DNA of 64,000 nt from Trichococcus palustris (GTDB taxonomy: Bacteria > Bacillota > Bacilli > Lactobacillales > Aerococcaceae), in assembly GCF_900114465.1 (NCBI RefSeq), contig NZ_FOTD01000009.1, positions 1 to 64,000 of the forward strand, given 5' to 3'. Shown here one piece after another: positions 18,038 through 26,727 of the stretch. The notes beneath the pieces are model-generated. The model did not search any database. It saw only the letters and a program-made list of their open reading frames with translations, and had not been told where the DNA came from. The position numbers and the translations under genes were made by a program. Every line of letters begins with the position of its first letter. Positions within the stretch are counted from its first letter, which is position 1.

Positions 18038-19255
18038 ATGAGTGAAGTAGCCAACTCCGTTAGTTTCGTCCCTGTCATTGTGGGCGGAAATAGAGGCGCT
18101 TATAGCTTGGCTAGAGCTTTTTATGAGGCATATCAAGTTAAATCGAATATCATCAGCACCATGGTTGTCGGACCGATCGGGAATTCCCGAATCACCAAAC
18201 ATTATATCCAACCAGAAATAGATGATTTGGATAAATTTTTTGAAACGATCCACCAAATTGGCCGGGACTATCCAAATATGAAAAAAATAATCTTTGGAAG
18301 CGATGATCGTTATGCTGAGCTGTTGGTCAGGACGAAAGACCGCTTTGATGAAGATTGGATTATTCCGTATGTGGATACAGATGTTTTCTTGCGTGCGACC
18401 AACAAGGAACATTTCTACGGCATCTGTGAGAAGGTAGGGGTGCCTTATCCAAAAACATTGGTAATGAATGAGCTTACTTTAGCGTTGCCGTTTGAATACC
18501 CCATCATCATAAAACCGGCAAACGCCATTATGTACCAAGGCCTTCACTTTGAAGATAAAGAAAAAGTGTTCATCGGACGTGACGAAGCGGATTTTAAGCG
18601 CATCTATCACCTGATGCGCGAAAACGGCTACACGGACAGTCTCATCCTTCAGGAGTATGTCCCGGGAGATGACACTTATCTGGGGGTTGTGACGGTCTAT
18701 ACTTCGCCGCGCGATAAAGAAATCAAATTGATCGCTTTCGGCCAAATTTTGCTTGAAGATCATACACCATCCGCAATCGGGAACCACTTGACGATTCTGG
18801 CAAGAGAGGAATCGAAAATCGTGGAATCCGTCCGTAAGCTGATCGCGGAAACCGAGTTTTATGGCTTTGCCAATTTCGATGTGAAATATGACAAACGTAA
18901 GGACGACTACGTGTTCTTTGAATTGAATGGACGTCTTGGCGTCAGCAATTATTACGTGACCGCAGCAGGACACAATGTTGCGAAGTATTATGTCGATGAC
19001 TATATCGCGAAGAAAAAATTAGGGACAACAATCAATAAGAATGAAGTGTTGTTCAATATGGTCCCCAAAAACTTGCTTCTGAAATTCGTCGAATCCGAAG
19101 AATTGCAAAAAAAAGTGAAACAATTATACAAAACCGGAAACGTGGTGCATCCTTTGGATCCGCCGTTTGAAATGAATCCAAAAAGAAAATTCTATATTTT
19201 GGCTTCGAAATTGAATTATTACAAAAAATTCAGACAGCATCCGCCAGAAGAGTAG
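18038..19255 (+). CDS. D-aspartate ligase (ATP-grasp carboxylate-amine ligase)
   Basis: 405 residues, related to Aslfm of Enterococcus faecium, which attaches D-Asp to the Lys side chain of the peptidoglycan precursor to form the cross-bridge. Shared stretches include CEKVGVPYPKTLV, LPFEYPIIIKPANA, ILQEYVPGDDTYL and EFYGFANFDVKYDKR. The nucleotide site lies in the PIIIKPAN/ILQEYVPGDD part, and FELNGRLGVSNYY holds metal ligands. AAGGAGG precedes the ATG. The aspartate racemase gene follows 40 nt later and would supply the substrate. The D-Asp specificity is inferred from resemblance and this neighbour. Confidence 0.88.
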   Translation: MSEVANSVSFVPVIVGGNRGAYSLARAFYEAYQVKSNIISTMVVGPIGNSRITKHYIQPEIDDLDKFFETIHQIGRDYPNMKKIIFGSDDRYAELLVRTKDRFDEDWIIPYVDTDVFLRATNKEHFYGICEKVGVPYPKTLVMNELTLALPFEYPIIIKPANAIMYQGLHFEDKEKVFIGRDEADFKRIYHLMRENGYTDSLILQEYVPGDDTYLGVVTVYTSPRDKEIKLIAFGQILLEDHTPSAIGNHLTILAREESKIVESVRKLIAETEFYGFANFDVKYDKRKDDYVFFELNGRLGVSNYYVTAAGHNVAKYYVDDYIAKKKLGTTINKNEVLFNMVPKNLLLKFVESEELQKKVKQLYKTGNVVHPLDPPFEMNPKRKFYILASKLNYYKKFRQHPPEE

Positions 19256-19295
19256 TCTGAATAGAAGCCAACGGGAAAGTGGGGGATGAAAAGCT

Positions 19296-20000
19296 ATGAA
19301 AAATTTTTTTGGCATTCTTGGTGGGATGGGGACGTTAGCGACGACTAATTTTTTGGTCGAAATGAACAAACGTCATTTTCCTGAGAACGATCAAGATTAT
19401 TTCAATTATATTTTGATCAATCATGCGGACATTCCCGATCGCACGGAATACATTCTTGATCCGACGAAGCCGAATCCGGTGGAATCCGTTATAGAAGATG
19501 TCCATATGTTGAATCAATTAAAACCGGAATTCATCATCATGCCGTGCAATACAATCCATTATTTCTTTGATGAGATTCAAAAAGAAACCGATATTCCGAT
19601 ACTGAACATGATCGATCTAACCGTTGATTACATTTCTGAACACTTTGAAGGTGCCAAGAAGGTGGGCTTATTTGCTACGGAAGGAACCCATCGCAGCGGG
19701 ATCTATGAAAGTAAGTTGATCGAAAAAGGATATCAGGTAGTTTTGCCGGACAGGGTGTTGCAAGACAAAATTAATAAAATGATTTATTATTATATTAAAG
19801 AACGATCCAATTTGTTTTTCCCGTTATATTACGAAATTTTAGAAGATTTCCAAAGTTGCGGCGCCGATATCGTATTGTTGGGATGTACGGAAGTTTCTTT
19901 GATGAACAGTCACGACGAACAAGGACATTATCCGATTGTGGACGCTGAAAAAGTTCTTTTGGATAAGACGATTGCATTGGCAAAACGATTAAAAGTGTAA
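19296..20000 (+). CDS. racD: Aspartate racemase
   Basis: 234-residue Asp/Glu racemase family protein that converts L-Asp to D-Asp without cofactor. The two catalytic cysteines sit in MPCNTIHYF (about 84) and LLGCTEVSL (about 195). The N-terminus FFGILGGMGTLATTNF is typical of aspartate rather than glutamate racemases. With the ligase upstream it forms a D-Asp bridge module. GTGGGGG is about 10 nt before the ATG. No terminator hairpin follows. Confidence 0.9.
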   Translation: MKNFFGILGGMGTLATTNFLVEMNKRHFPENDQDYFNYILINHADIPDRTEYILDPTKPNPVESVIEDVHMLNQLKPEFIIMPCNTIHYFFDEIQKETDIPILNMIDLTVDYISEHFEGAKKVGLFATEGTHRSGIYESKLIEKGYQVVLPDRVLQDKINKMIYYYIKERSNLFFPLYYEILEDFQSCGADIVLLGCTEVSLMNSHDEQGHYPIVDAEKVLLDKTIALAKRLKV

Positions 20001-20040
20001 AAAAAAAATCGTCTCATTTGAGCTTGTAAAGGAAAATACA

Positions 20041-20069
20041 TTGACAAAGGTTTTTTTCACTAGTATAAT
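20041..20069 (+). promoter_or_regulatory. Consensus promoter of yceD-rpmF
   Basis: TTGACA, 17-nt spacer, TATAAT: a perfect sigma-A promoter. The TTG of the -35 box also opens a longer reading frame, which should not be taken as the gene start. Confidence 0.92.
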
Positions 20070-20097
20070 TCAATTTGTTATTTTAGGGGTGATGGAA

Positions 20098-20655
20098 ATG
20101 AAGTGGCCATTAAAAGAATTACAAGAACATCGTGGTGAACCACACTATTTTTCTGTTATAGTTGATAGGGAAAGTTCATTGATGACAAGGAATAATGAAA
20201 TCCAAGCTGTTTCACCAATTAAGGCGGAAGGTTTCTTATTATATGAAAATCATTCTGTGCTTGCCAATTTCCGAATCGATTTAACGATAACCCTGCCTTC
20301 GTCAAGGTCGTTAGAATTAGTGGAAGTACCTATGCAAATAGCAATCGAAGAACTTTACACGGAAAATGAATCACTTTTCCTTGAGCAGGACAATCCTGCG
20401 GAAGTTGTGTTACCATTAGAAGGCGATGAAGTAGATTTGATCCCCGCTATCGAGGACAACATCTTATTGAATTTGCCGCTGCAGGTTTATACAGCTGAAG
20501 AGTTAAAGTCTGATCAAATGCCGAGTGGAGCTGACTGGGTGGTCATTTCGGAAGAGTCTTTTGAAACAAAGAGGCTGGAAGAAAAGAGCAATCAAATCGA
20601 TCCGCGTTTAGCAGGTCTGAAGGCCCTATTAGAAGACGAAGAAAAAACAGAATGA
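20098..20655 (+). CDS. yceD: YceD family protein (DUF177), 23S rRNA accumulation protein
   Basis: 185 residues from the ATG at 20098 (GGGGTG 7 nt upstream). The longer frame from 20041 begins inside the promoter. DUF177 proteins sit in front of rpmF in nearly all bacteria and affect 23S rRNA accumulation. The sequence is acidic and ends DPRLAGLKALLEDEE, the conserved family tail. No conserved CxxC pair is present. It is cotranscribed with rpmF, 56 nt downstream. Confidence 0.92.
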   Translation: MKWPLKELQEHRGEPHYFSVIVDRESSLMTRNNEIQAVSPIKAEGFLLYENHSVLANFRIDLTITLPSSRSLELVEVPMQIAIEELYTENESLFLEQDNPAEVVLPLEGDEVDLIPAIEDNILLNLPLQVYTAEELKSDQMPSGADWVVISEESFETKRLEEKSNQIDPRLAGLKALLEDEEKTE

Positions 20656-20711
20656 GATTTTGACGCTGGATTTACCGAATAACAGCGATTAATACAGGGA
20701 GGTGTAAGGAA

Positions 20712-20891
20712 ATGGCAGTACCTAAAAGAAGAACATCTAAAGCAAGAAAAGCAAAAAGACGTACTCACTTCAAATTAGAGATTCCAGGCTTGAACTCATG
20801 CCCTAACTGTGGCGAATTGAAAAAGAGCCACCACGTTTGCGCATCATGCGGTTACTATGATGGAGTAGCAGTTATCGAAAAACAAAACTAA
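20712..20891 (+). CDS. rpmF: 50S ribosomal protein L32
   Basis: 59 residues: [17 protein letters not shown] at the N-terminus, then a zinc ribbon with CPNC and CASC. This is the zinc-binding (C+) form. GGAGGTG lies upstream of the ATG. Its place behind yceD is conserved, and a terminator follows. Confidence 0.98.
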   Translation: MAVPKRRTSKARKAKRRTHFKLEIPGLNSCPNCGELKKSHHVCASCGYYDGVAVIEKQN

Positions 20892-20916
20892 TTTTCCATG
20901 TCTTTAGTGATTTCGG

Positions 20917-20945
20917 CCAGCAGAATATATTCTGCTGGTTTTTTT
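20917..20945 (+). terminator. yceD-rpmF terminator
   Basis: CCAGCAGAATATATTCTGCTGG palindrome followed by seven T residues. Confidence 0.93.
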
Positions 20946-20998
20946 GTGCAGCAAAATAGGTTAGAATAGAAACATACTGATTTAAAGGAGTCGTACAA

Positions 20999-21376
20999 GT
21001 GCTTAGTTTCCATTATCTTGAAATCTTATTATATGTTTTTCCAATTCTTGAAATCATACTGATAAATAAATATTTTCGGCCTTATTTGTGCTATAAGGAC
21101 AAGATTCGTTTGTCTGTTGCGGATGTGGTTCTGCCTTTCCTTTTGGTCGGCATCCAGTTGCTGAGTGTGTACAGTCTCTCTTATTCTTTGTTGCCGCACT
21201 TTTTACTGGCCGTCTGTATCGTCGGTTTGCTGCAGACGTTATACTTTGACGCAAAAAGGAAACCTTATCTTCTCAAAAAGTTTTTGCGCGGCTTTATAAA
21301 AATCGCTTTTTTGCTGGGTTTGCTGTTTTATTACCTGTTGGTGTTTTTCCGGATGTACCTCTTACTCAGAGGATGA
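20999..21376 (+). CDS. DUF3397 family membrane protein
   Basis: 125 residues with four hydrophobic segments, at about 7-24, 41-62, 66-80 and 100-122. GTG start with AAAGGAG 8 nt upstream. DUF3397 proteins of this size and topology are found next to the rpmF/mraZ region in many Firmicutes. Function unknown. Confidence 0.8.
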   Translation: MLSFHYLEILLYVFPILEIILINKYFRPYLCYKDKIRLSVADVVLPFLLVGIQLLSVYSLSYSLLPHFLLAVCIVGLLQTLYFDAKRKPYLLKKFLRGFIKIAFLLGLLFYYLLVFFRMYLLLRG

Positions 21377-21416
21377 CACCGACTTAATCTGAAGATGATA
21401 GGGAATGGAGTGTCTT

Positions 21417-22457
21417 ATGAAAGTTTTATTGTATTCTGAAGGATTAAAATATATAGGGAAATCAGGCTTGGGCAGAGCGATTGAACATCAGAAAAAAGCG
21501 TTGACGTTGGAGGGGATCGAATATACGACCGACTACCGCGACGACTTTGATCTGATGCACATCAATACCTACTATTGGCAATCTTTCCGCCTGCTGCATA
21601 AAGTGAAAAAAGACGGGAAGCCGATTGTCTACCATGCGCATTCTACACAAGAGGATTTCCGGAACTCTTTTATCTTTTCAAATGCGTTAGCGCCGTTGTT
21701 CAATAAATGGATTATGCATTGCTACAATTATGGGGATGTCGTGTTGACGCCCACGCTTTACTCGAAGCGGTTATTGCAAAATGCGGGTCTTGATAAACCG
21801 ATCATCCCCATTTCCAATGGGATCGATCTATCCTTCTATCAGCCGGATGAGGAAATGAGGAAAGCTTTCCGCAAGAAGTACGGCTATGCCGAATGTGACA
21901 AAGTAATCATGTCAGTGGGGCTCTATATAAAACGCAAAGGAATACTCGATTTCGTGGCGCTAGCAAAAGCGATGCCGGAATATCAATTCATTTGGTTCGG
22001 TTATTTGAACTTGCATCAGGTGCCCCATGAAATTCGTGAAGCTGTGGAAACGCAACTGCCTAACCTCACATTTGCTGGATACGTGACGCCGAGTGAATTA
22101 CGCAATGCCTATTGCGGAGCCGATTTGTTTTTCTTTCCAACATACGAAGAAACGGAAGGAATCGTTTTGCTGGAAGCGTTGGCCATGGGGCAAGACATTC
22201 TGGTCCGGGATATCCCTATCTACGAAAATGACCTGATTGCCGGTGTGCATGTGTACAAAGGGAAAACGAATGCCGAATTTAAACAGCTGATCAGAGGGAT
22301 ATTGGAAGGCGAACTGCCATCTCTCGGTGGAGCAGGGCATGAACAGGTAAAAGGAAAAGATTTACGGTGTATCGGCAGCGAATTGCGGAAAGCCTATGAA
22401 ACAGCAATATGCTTGAATGAAGCGAACAGCAGCAGGCTTCCGTTGCCGCCTTCTTGA
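21417..22457 (+). CDS. GT4 glycosyltransferase, possible glucosyl-diacylglycerol glucosyltransferase (BgsA-like)
   Basis: 346 residues from the ATG at 21417 (GGAG 6 nt upstream). The N-terminus MKVLLYSEGLKYIGKSGLGRAI, the HAHSTQEDFRNSF segment and the nucleotide-sugar motif PTYEETEGIVLLEALA resemble enterococcal BgsA-type enzymes, which add the second sugar to glucosyl-diacylglycerol. The E-x7-E pair is intact (EETEGIVLLE). It may complete the glycolipid begun by the 6547 gene, though the two are 14 kb apart. Family is sure, acceptor is inferred. Confidence 0.72.
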   Translation: MKVLLYSEGLKYIGKSGLGRAIEHQKKALTLEGIEYTTDYRDDFDLMHINTYYWQSFRLLHKVKKDGKPIVYHAHSTQEDFRNSFIFSNALAPLFNKWIMHCYNYGDVVLTPTLYSKRLLQNAGLDKPIIPISNGIDLSFYQPDEEMRKAFRKKYGYAECDKVIMSVGLYIKRKGILDFVALAKAMPEYQFIWFGYLNLHQVPHEIREAVETQLPNLTFAGYVTPSELRNAYCGADLFFFPTYEETEGIVLLEALAMGQDILVRDIPIYENDLIAGVHVYKGKTNAEFKQLIRGILEGELPSLGGAGHEQVKGKDLRCIGSELRKAYETAICLNEANSSRLPLPPS

Positions 22458-22470
22458 TGGAATGCCAGTT

Positions 22471-22497
22471 GTGGGGAAGGGCCCCACTTTTTGATGA
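22471..22497 (+). terminator. Terminator after the second GT4 gene
   Basis: GTGGGG, short loop, CCCCAC, then five T residues. Confidence 0.7.
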
Positions 22498-22580
22498 TGA
22501 TGACGAGGAAAGGCCGTTTTTCTTAATTATATAGGCTCTGATGGCCTCCAATATTTCGATAATTGCATACGAATCAGCAG

Positions 22581-22628
22581 AAACAAATTGGCTTGGATGA
22601 TAAATTCATCCCCAATTTGTTTTTTTTG
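22581..22628 (+). terminator. Terminator-like hairpin before the dcw cluster
   Basis: AAACAAATTGG pairs with CCAATTTGTTT, with GGATGA/TTCATCC inside, then eight or more T residues. It isolates the cluster from upstream reading. Confidence 0.85.
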
Positions 22629-22637
22629 TGAATTATT

Positions 22638-22672
22638 TGGGAAATTGTGGTAGAAAGTGGGGGGATGTGGTA
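22638..22672 (+). promoter_or_regulatory. MraZ-binding repeats (four TGG-type repeats with 10-bp period)
   Basis: TGGGA at 22638, TGGTA at 22648, TGGGG at 22658 and TGGTA at 22668, each separated by exactly 5 nt. This is the TGGGN-N5 pattern bound by MraZ in other bacteria. It lies 39 nt before the mraZ start, so autoregulation of the dcw operon is likely. Confidence 0.85.
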
Positions 22673-22710
22673 GACTGAATTTATATTTGAAAGTGGGGGC
22701 GAGTGTCTGT

Positions 22711-23142
22711 ATGTTGATGGGCGAGTTCAAACACAATATTGATGCAAAAGGCAGATTGATCATGCCCGCAAAATTTCGTGAAGAATTAGGCGATACCTTC
22801 ATCATTACCCGCGGATTGGACGGCTGTTTATTCGGTTATCCAATGGACCAATGGGAGGCACTACAAGAAAAAATGAAGCAATTACCCCTTGCTAAAAAAG
22901 ATGCCCGCGCGTTTACCAGATTCTTTTACTCCGCTGCAACTGAAGCAGAGATAGACAAACAGGGGCGCATCAACATACCGAAAAATTTATTGGATTTTGC
23001 AAAAATTGAAAAAGAATGCCGTATTGTCGGCGTGTCCGACCGTATCGAAATATGGAGCAATGCGAAGTGGGAAGAATTCACTGAAGAAGCTGAAGAGAAC
23101 TTCGAAGACATTGCTGAAAAAATGAATGATTTTGGATTGTAG
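22711..23142 (+). CDS. mraZ: Transcriptional regulator MraZ
   Basis: AbrB-like double-fold DNA-binding protein that represses its own division and wall operon. The start at 22711 ([15 protein letters not shown]) gives the standard 143 residues, with GTGGGGGCGAG upstream. The two DXXXR signatures are DAKGR and DKQGR. An in-frame upstream start would lie inside the operator repeats and is rejected. Confidence 0.96.
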   Translation: MLMGEFKHNIDAKGRLIMPAKFREELGDTFIITRGLDGCLFGYPMDQWEALQEKMKQLPLAKKDARAFTRFFYSAATEAEIDKQGRINIPKNLLDFAKIEKECRIVGVSDRIEIWSNAKWEEFTEEAEENFEDIAEKMNDFGL

Positions 23143-23150
23143 GTGGAAAA

Positions 23151-24101
23151 ATGGAAGAATTTGTACATTATAGTGTATTGCTTCATGAATCGATTGATGG
23201 TCTTGCCATCAAGCCTGATGGCGTTTATGTTGATTGTACATTAGGTGGGGCTGGACATAGCAGCGTCATTTTATCAAAGTTAAATGAAAAAGGTCATCTT
23301 TACGCATTTGACCAAGACCGCATAGCGATCGAAAATGCCAAAAAGGTCCTTGCTCCCTATATCGAAAAAGGGATGGTAACGCTCATCAAAGCGAATTTCC
23401 GTTATATCAAAGAGGAATTGGAAAGCCGTGGCGTCTTAGGGGTCGACGGCATCCTGTACGATTTGGGTGTGTCATCTCCGCAATTGGACCAAGCGGAACG
23501 CGGTTTCAGTTATCGTCATGATGCTCCTTTGGATATGCGCATGGACCAAGAACAAGAATTGACGGCCCAAATCATTGTAAATGAATGGCCGTATGCCGAA
23601 TTGGTCAAGATTTTCTATCGCTACGGCGAAGAGAAGTTTTCCAAACAGATTGCCCGCAGAATCGAAAGCATCCGCGAAAAGGATCCCATCGAGACAACCG
23701 GCGAGTTGGTCGAGATCATCAAAGATTGCATCCCTGCCCCCGCAAGACGTAAAGGCGGACATCCGGCTAAACGGATATTCCAAGCGTTGCGTATCGCGGT
23801 GAACGATGAATTATCTGCAATCGAGGATTCCCTGGAAGCCGGCTTGGCCATATTGAATGAAGGCGGACGGATGAGCGTCATTTCCTTCCAATCATTGGAA
23901 GACCGAATCGTGAAGATGATGTTCAAAGAAGTCAGCACAATCGAGGACTTGCCTCCTATGTTGCCGATACTTCCCAGCGAATACGAACCGGATTATAAAC
24001 TGATCACGCGTAAGCCAATCTCGCCGAACGAGGGCGAGCTGAGCGAAAATTCACGTTCATCGAGCGCCAAGTTGCGCATCATCGAAAGAACAAAAAGATA
24101 G
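23151..24101 (+). CDS. rsmH: 16S rRNA (cytosine1402-N4)-methyltransferase
   Basis: 316 residues (former MraW). SAM motif [15 protein letters not shown] near 24-38, [13 protein letters not shown] near 103-115, and [12 protein letters not shown] near 217-228. It methylates C1402 in the ribosome decoding site. It lies 8 nt after mraZ. Confidence 0.97.
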   Translation: MEEFVHYSVLLHESIDGLAIKPDGVYVDCTLGGAGHSSVILSKLNEKGHLYAFDQDRIAIENAKKVLAPYIEKGMVTLIKANFRYIKEELESRGVLGVDGILYDLGVSSPQLDQAERGFSYRHDAPLDMRMDQEQELTAQIIVNEWPYAELVKIFYRYGEEKFSKQIARRIESIREKDPIETTGELVEIIKDCIPAPARRKGGHPAKRIFQALRIAVNDELSAIEDSLEAGLAILNEGGRMSVISFQSLEDRIVKMMFKEVSTIEDLPPMLPILPSEYEPDYKLITRKPISPNEGELSENSRSSSAKLRIIERTKR

Positions 24102-24135
24102 CTGCAACCATTTTGAATAGGAAGGAGAGGACGCT

Positions 24136-24516
24136 GTGGCATTACCGGAATATAGGATCTCAACGGCTCAACCGGCTTTGCCGGATGAAAGGATAGAACC
24201 TAAAAAAACAAAAGTTTTACCCGTAAAGGTAAAGCCCTCTAAAAATAAATACAGCAAAATAGAAAAATTTGCCTTCTATCTGACAGGTCTCATCGGAGCG
24301 GTTGTCCTGTTGCTTTCCCTTGCGACACAAGTGACCCTCTCCAATCAAAACAGGGCCTTGCAGGACTTACAAAATGATAGCGTTGCGATTGATTTGGACA
24401 ACCAAAACCTAGAGCAAGAAGTCCAAGAACTTTCACGCTATGACCGCATCATTGCGATCGCAAAAGAACTTGGCTTAGAAATGAATGAAGCAAACGTTAG
24501 GAATGTTACGCGATGA
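24136..24516 (+). CDS. ftsL: Cell division protein FtsL
   Basis: 126-residue single-pass membrane protein of the divisome. A basic cytoplasmic tail of about 45 residues is followed by the membrane segment FYLTGLIGAVVLLLSLATQV and an extracellular coiled coil with leucine heptads (LQDLQNDSVAIDLDNQNLEQEVQEL). GTG start with GAAGGAGAGG upstream. Its stop overlaps the next ATG (ATGA). FtsL diverges fast, so the call rests largely on position and topology. Confidence 0.9.
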   Translation: MALPEYRISTAQPALPDERIEPKKTKVLPVKVKPSKNKYSKIEKFAFYLTGLIGAVVLLLSLATQVTLSNQNRALQDLQNDSVAIDLDNQNLEQEVQELSRYDRIIAIAKELGLEMNEANVRNVTR

Positions 24517-26672
24517 AAAAAAATAATAGTCCGCAAAAAAACCGCAAAAATATGACTCGTTGCATGGTTGGCTTAACAGGGTTCATGTTCCTCGTATTTG
24601 TTTTTCGTTTTTCCATGATTATGATCACCAAGAAGGTAAATGGAGAAAATCTAAGCGAGCATGTTAATAACTTATATACCAGAAGTAGTATCCTTGCCGC
24701 AAAAAGAGGTACCATCTATGACATAGGTGGCAATCCTATTGCCTTGGATGCTACTTCTTATTCGTTGGTTGCTGTTTTGACCGATGAATGGAGCGAAGAC
24801 AAAGCGAGTCCGAACCATGTAGTCGATAAAGAAAAAACCGCCGAAGTGCTGGCGAAATACATCAGCATGAGCAAGGACGAAATATTGGCTGCCTTAAGTC
24901 AAGCAGACTTAAAACAAGTTGAGTTCGGAACCGCCGGCACAAACTTGAATTATGCAACAAAGGCACAGATTGAAGCAGAAAATCTGCCGGGGATAACCTT
25001 TCAGGAGACGCCTTCGCGTCTCTATCCGAACGGCGTCTTCGCTTCCCACCTGGTCGGTTATGCGCAAAGCACAGCCGCAGAGGATGGAAAGGCAACGAAC
25101 CAAAACAAAAAGCTGGTCGGCATGATGGGCATCGAATCCCTTTACGACGACCAGTTGGACGGCACCGATGGGAAAATCACCTATCAGGAAGATTCAAACG
25201 GCTATGTCATTCCAGGGACACAGGTTGAAGATCAGACTCCGGTTGAGGGGAACAATCTCTACCTGACCATAGACAGCAGGCTGCAAATTTATCTCGAGAG
25301 CCTGATGACCAAAGTGTATGCAGAGGCGAATCCGGAATCGATGACAGCCATGCTGGTTGATCCGAAGACGGGAGATATCTTAGCGGCTTCACAGCGCCCT
25401 ACATTCAATGCCACCACTAAAGAGGGGATTGATGACAAATGGCAAAATCTCCTCGTAGAGGACACGTATGAGCCAGGATCAACCTTTAAAATACTTACCT
25501 TGGCAGCCGCCGTCAACGAGGGTGTCTTTAGCCCTTTTGCGACCTATGAGTCAGGAAGCATCGCATTGGAAGGCGGAACCATCAACGATTACAATTTGAA
25601 AGGCTGGGGAACCATCAGCTATATTGAAGGGCTTGCCCGTTCCAGCAATGTCGCTTTTGTCAAATTGGTGCAGGCTATCGGCTATGATAAATGGGAAGCC
25701 TACATGAAAGCCTTCGGCATCGGTAAATCGACCGATTCAGGGTTGGAGAATGAAGCAACCGGTAATTACAGCTACACCTACCCCCTTGAAAAAGCCAATA
25801 CAGCCTTCGGACAGGGGGTTACCGTCACACCTTTCCAAATGATGCAGGCTTTCACAGCCATCGCCAATGGCGGGAAGATGATGAAGTTGCAGTATTTGGA
25901 TAAAATCGAAGACCCGAATACGAATAAAGTAACGGTGGTCGAGCCAAAAGAATTAAGTTCGCCGATCACAAAAGAAACCGCAAACTTGGTTTTGACGTAT
26001 TTAAAAGAGGTTGTATACAATGAACATGGCTCAGGCCAAAGCTATAAGATCGATAACGCCGAGATTGCGGCGAAAACAGGTACCGCCGAAGTGGTGGATT
26101 CTACAACCGGGAAATATTATACCGGTTATCAAAATTATCTGTACTCTGTCGTCGGGTTTGCGCCTGCTGAAAATCCAAGTTATATTCTGTATTTGACGAT
26201 GAAGCGACCTGCCAACATGGACAGTTTGGACGGAGCACATTATTTATCGGAAATATTCAATCCTTTCATGACAAGGGCGATTCAATACAACAACCTGGAT
26301 CCGGGAGTGACGGGCGACATCAATCAGTCGGCCATGCCGGAAGTAGCTAATCTGACGAAAGAGGAAGCACTGAACGTTTTGAAGGAAAAGGGATACACGG
26401 ATATCGGCGTCGTAGGCAGCGGCAGCAGGATTGTTCAACAATATCCCTATGTCGGCACGCAGACGATCAGCAATCAAAAAGTTATTTTGATGACGGAAGG
26501 CGCCATGACGATGCCGGATGTCTACGGATGGTCGAAAGATGACGTCATGAAGGTTGCAGAAATTGCAGGTGTCAACTTCCAATTTGAAGGCGAAGGGTAT
26601 GTCGTATTCCAAAGTGTGGATGCCGGCTCGGCATTGAACGCTGCATCAGAAGTGAAAATCGTACTGGAATAG
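24513..26672 (+). CDS. Penicillin-binding protein (class B transpeptidase) with PASTA domains, PBP2X/FtsI type
   Basis: 719-residue septal transpeptidase. One N-terminal membrane segment at about 13-33, a dimerisation domain, then the active-site motifs EPGSTFKILT (serine near 323), SSNVAF and AKTGTAEV (near 520). Two C-terminal PASTA repeats follow, from MPEVANLTKEEALNVLKEKG and MPDVYGWSKDDVMKVAEIAG. In the conserved dcw slot between ftsL and mraY it cross-links septal peptidoglycan with FtsW, which is not in the window. Confidence 0.95.
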   Translation: MKKNNSPQKNRKNMTRCMVGLTGFMFLVFVFRFSMIMITKKVNGENLSEHVNNLYTRSSILAAKRGTIYDIGGNPIALDATSYSLVAVLTDEWSEDKASPNHVVDKEKTAEVLAKYISMSKDEILAALSQADLKQVEFGTAGTNLNYATKAQIEAENLPGITFQETPSRLYPNGVFASHLVGYAQSTAAEDGKATNQNKKLVGMMGIESLYDDQLDGTDGKITYQEDSNGYVIPGTQVEDQTPVEGNNLYLTIDSRLQIYLESLMTKVYAEANPESMTAMLVDPKTGDILAASQRPTFNATTKEGIDDKWQNLLVEDTYEPGSTFKILTLAAAVNEGVFSPFATYESGSIALEGGTINDYNLKGWGTISYIEGLARSSNVAFVKLVQAIGYDKWEAYMKAFGIGKSTDSGLENEATGNYSYTYPLEKANTAFGQGVTVTPFQMMQAFTAIANGGKMMKLQYLDKIEDPNTNKVTVVEPKELSSPITKETANLVLTYLKEVVYNEHGSGQSYKIDNAEIAAKTGTAEVVDSTTGKYYTGYQNYLYSVVGFAPAENPSYILYLTMKRPANMDSLDGAHYLSEIFNPFMTRAIQYNNLDPGVTGDINQSAMPEVANLTKEEALNVLKEKGYTDIGVVGSGSRIVQQYPYVGTQTISNQKVILMTEGAMTMPDVYGWSKDDVMKVAEIAGVNFQFEGEGYVVFQSVDAGSALNAASEVKIVLE

Positions 26673-26727
26673 GCGTAAATGAAATGCAAATAAAATTTAG
26701 ATAAACACCTGTTTAGGAGGAGAAAAT

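Noticed and set aside
17990-18060. Direct repeat GCCAACTCCGTT before and just after the D-Asp ligase start
   Set aside because: Only 12 bases; could be chance, and no operator family was recognised.
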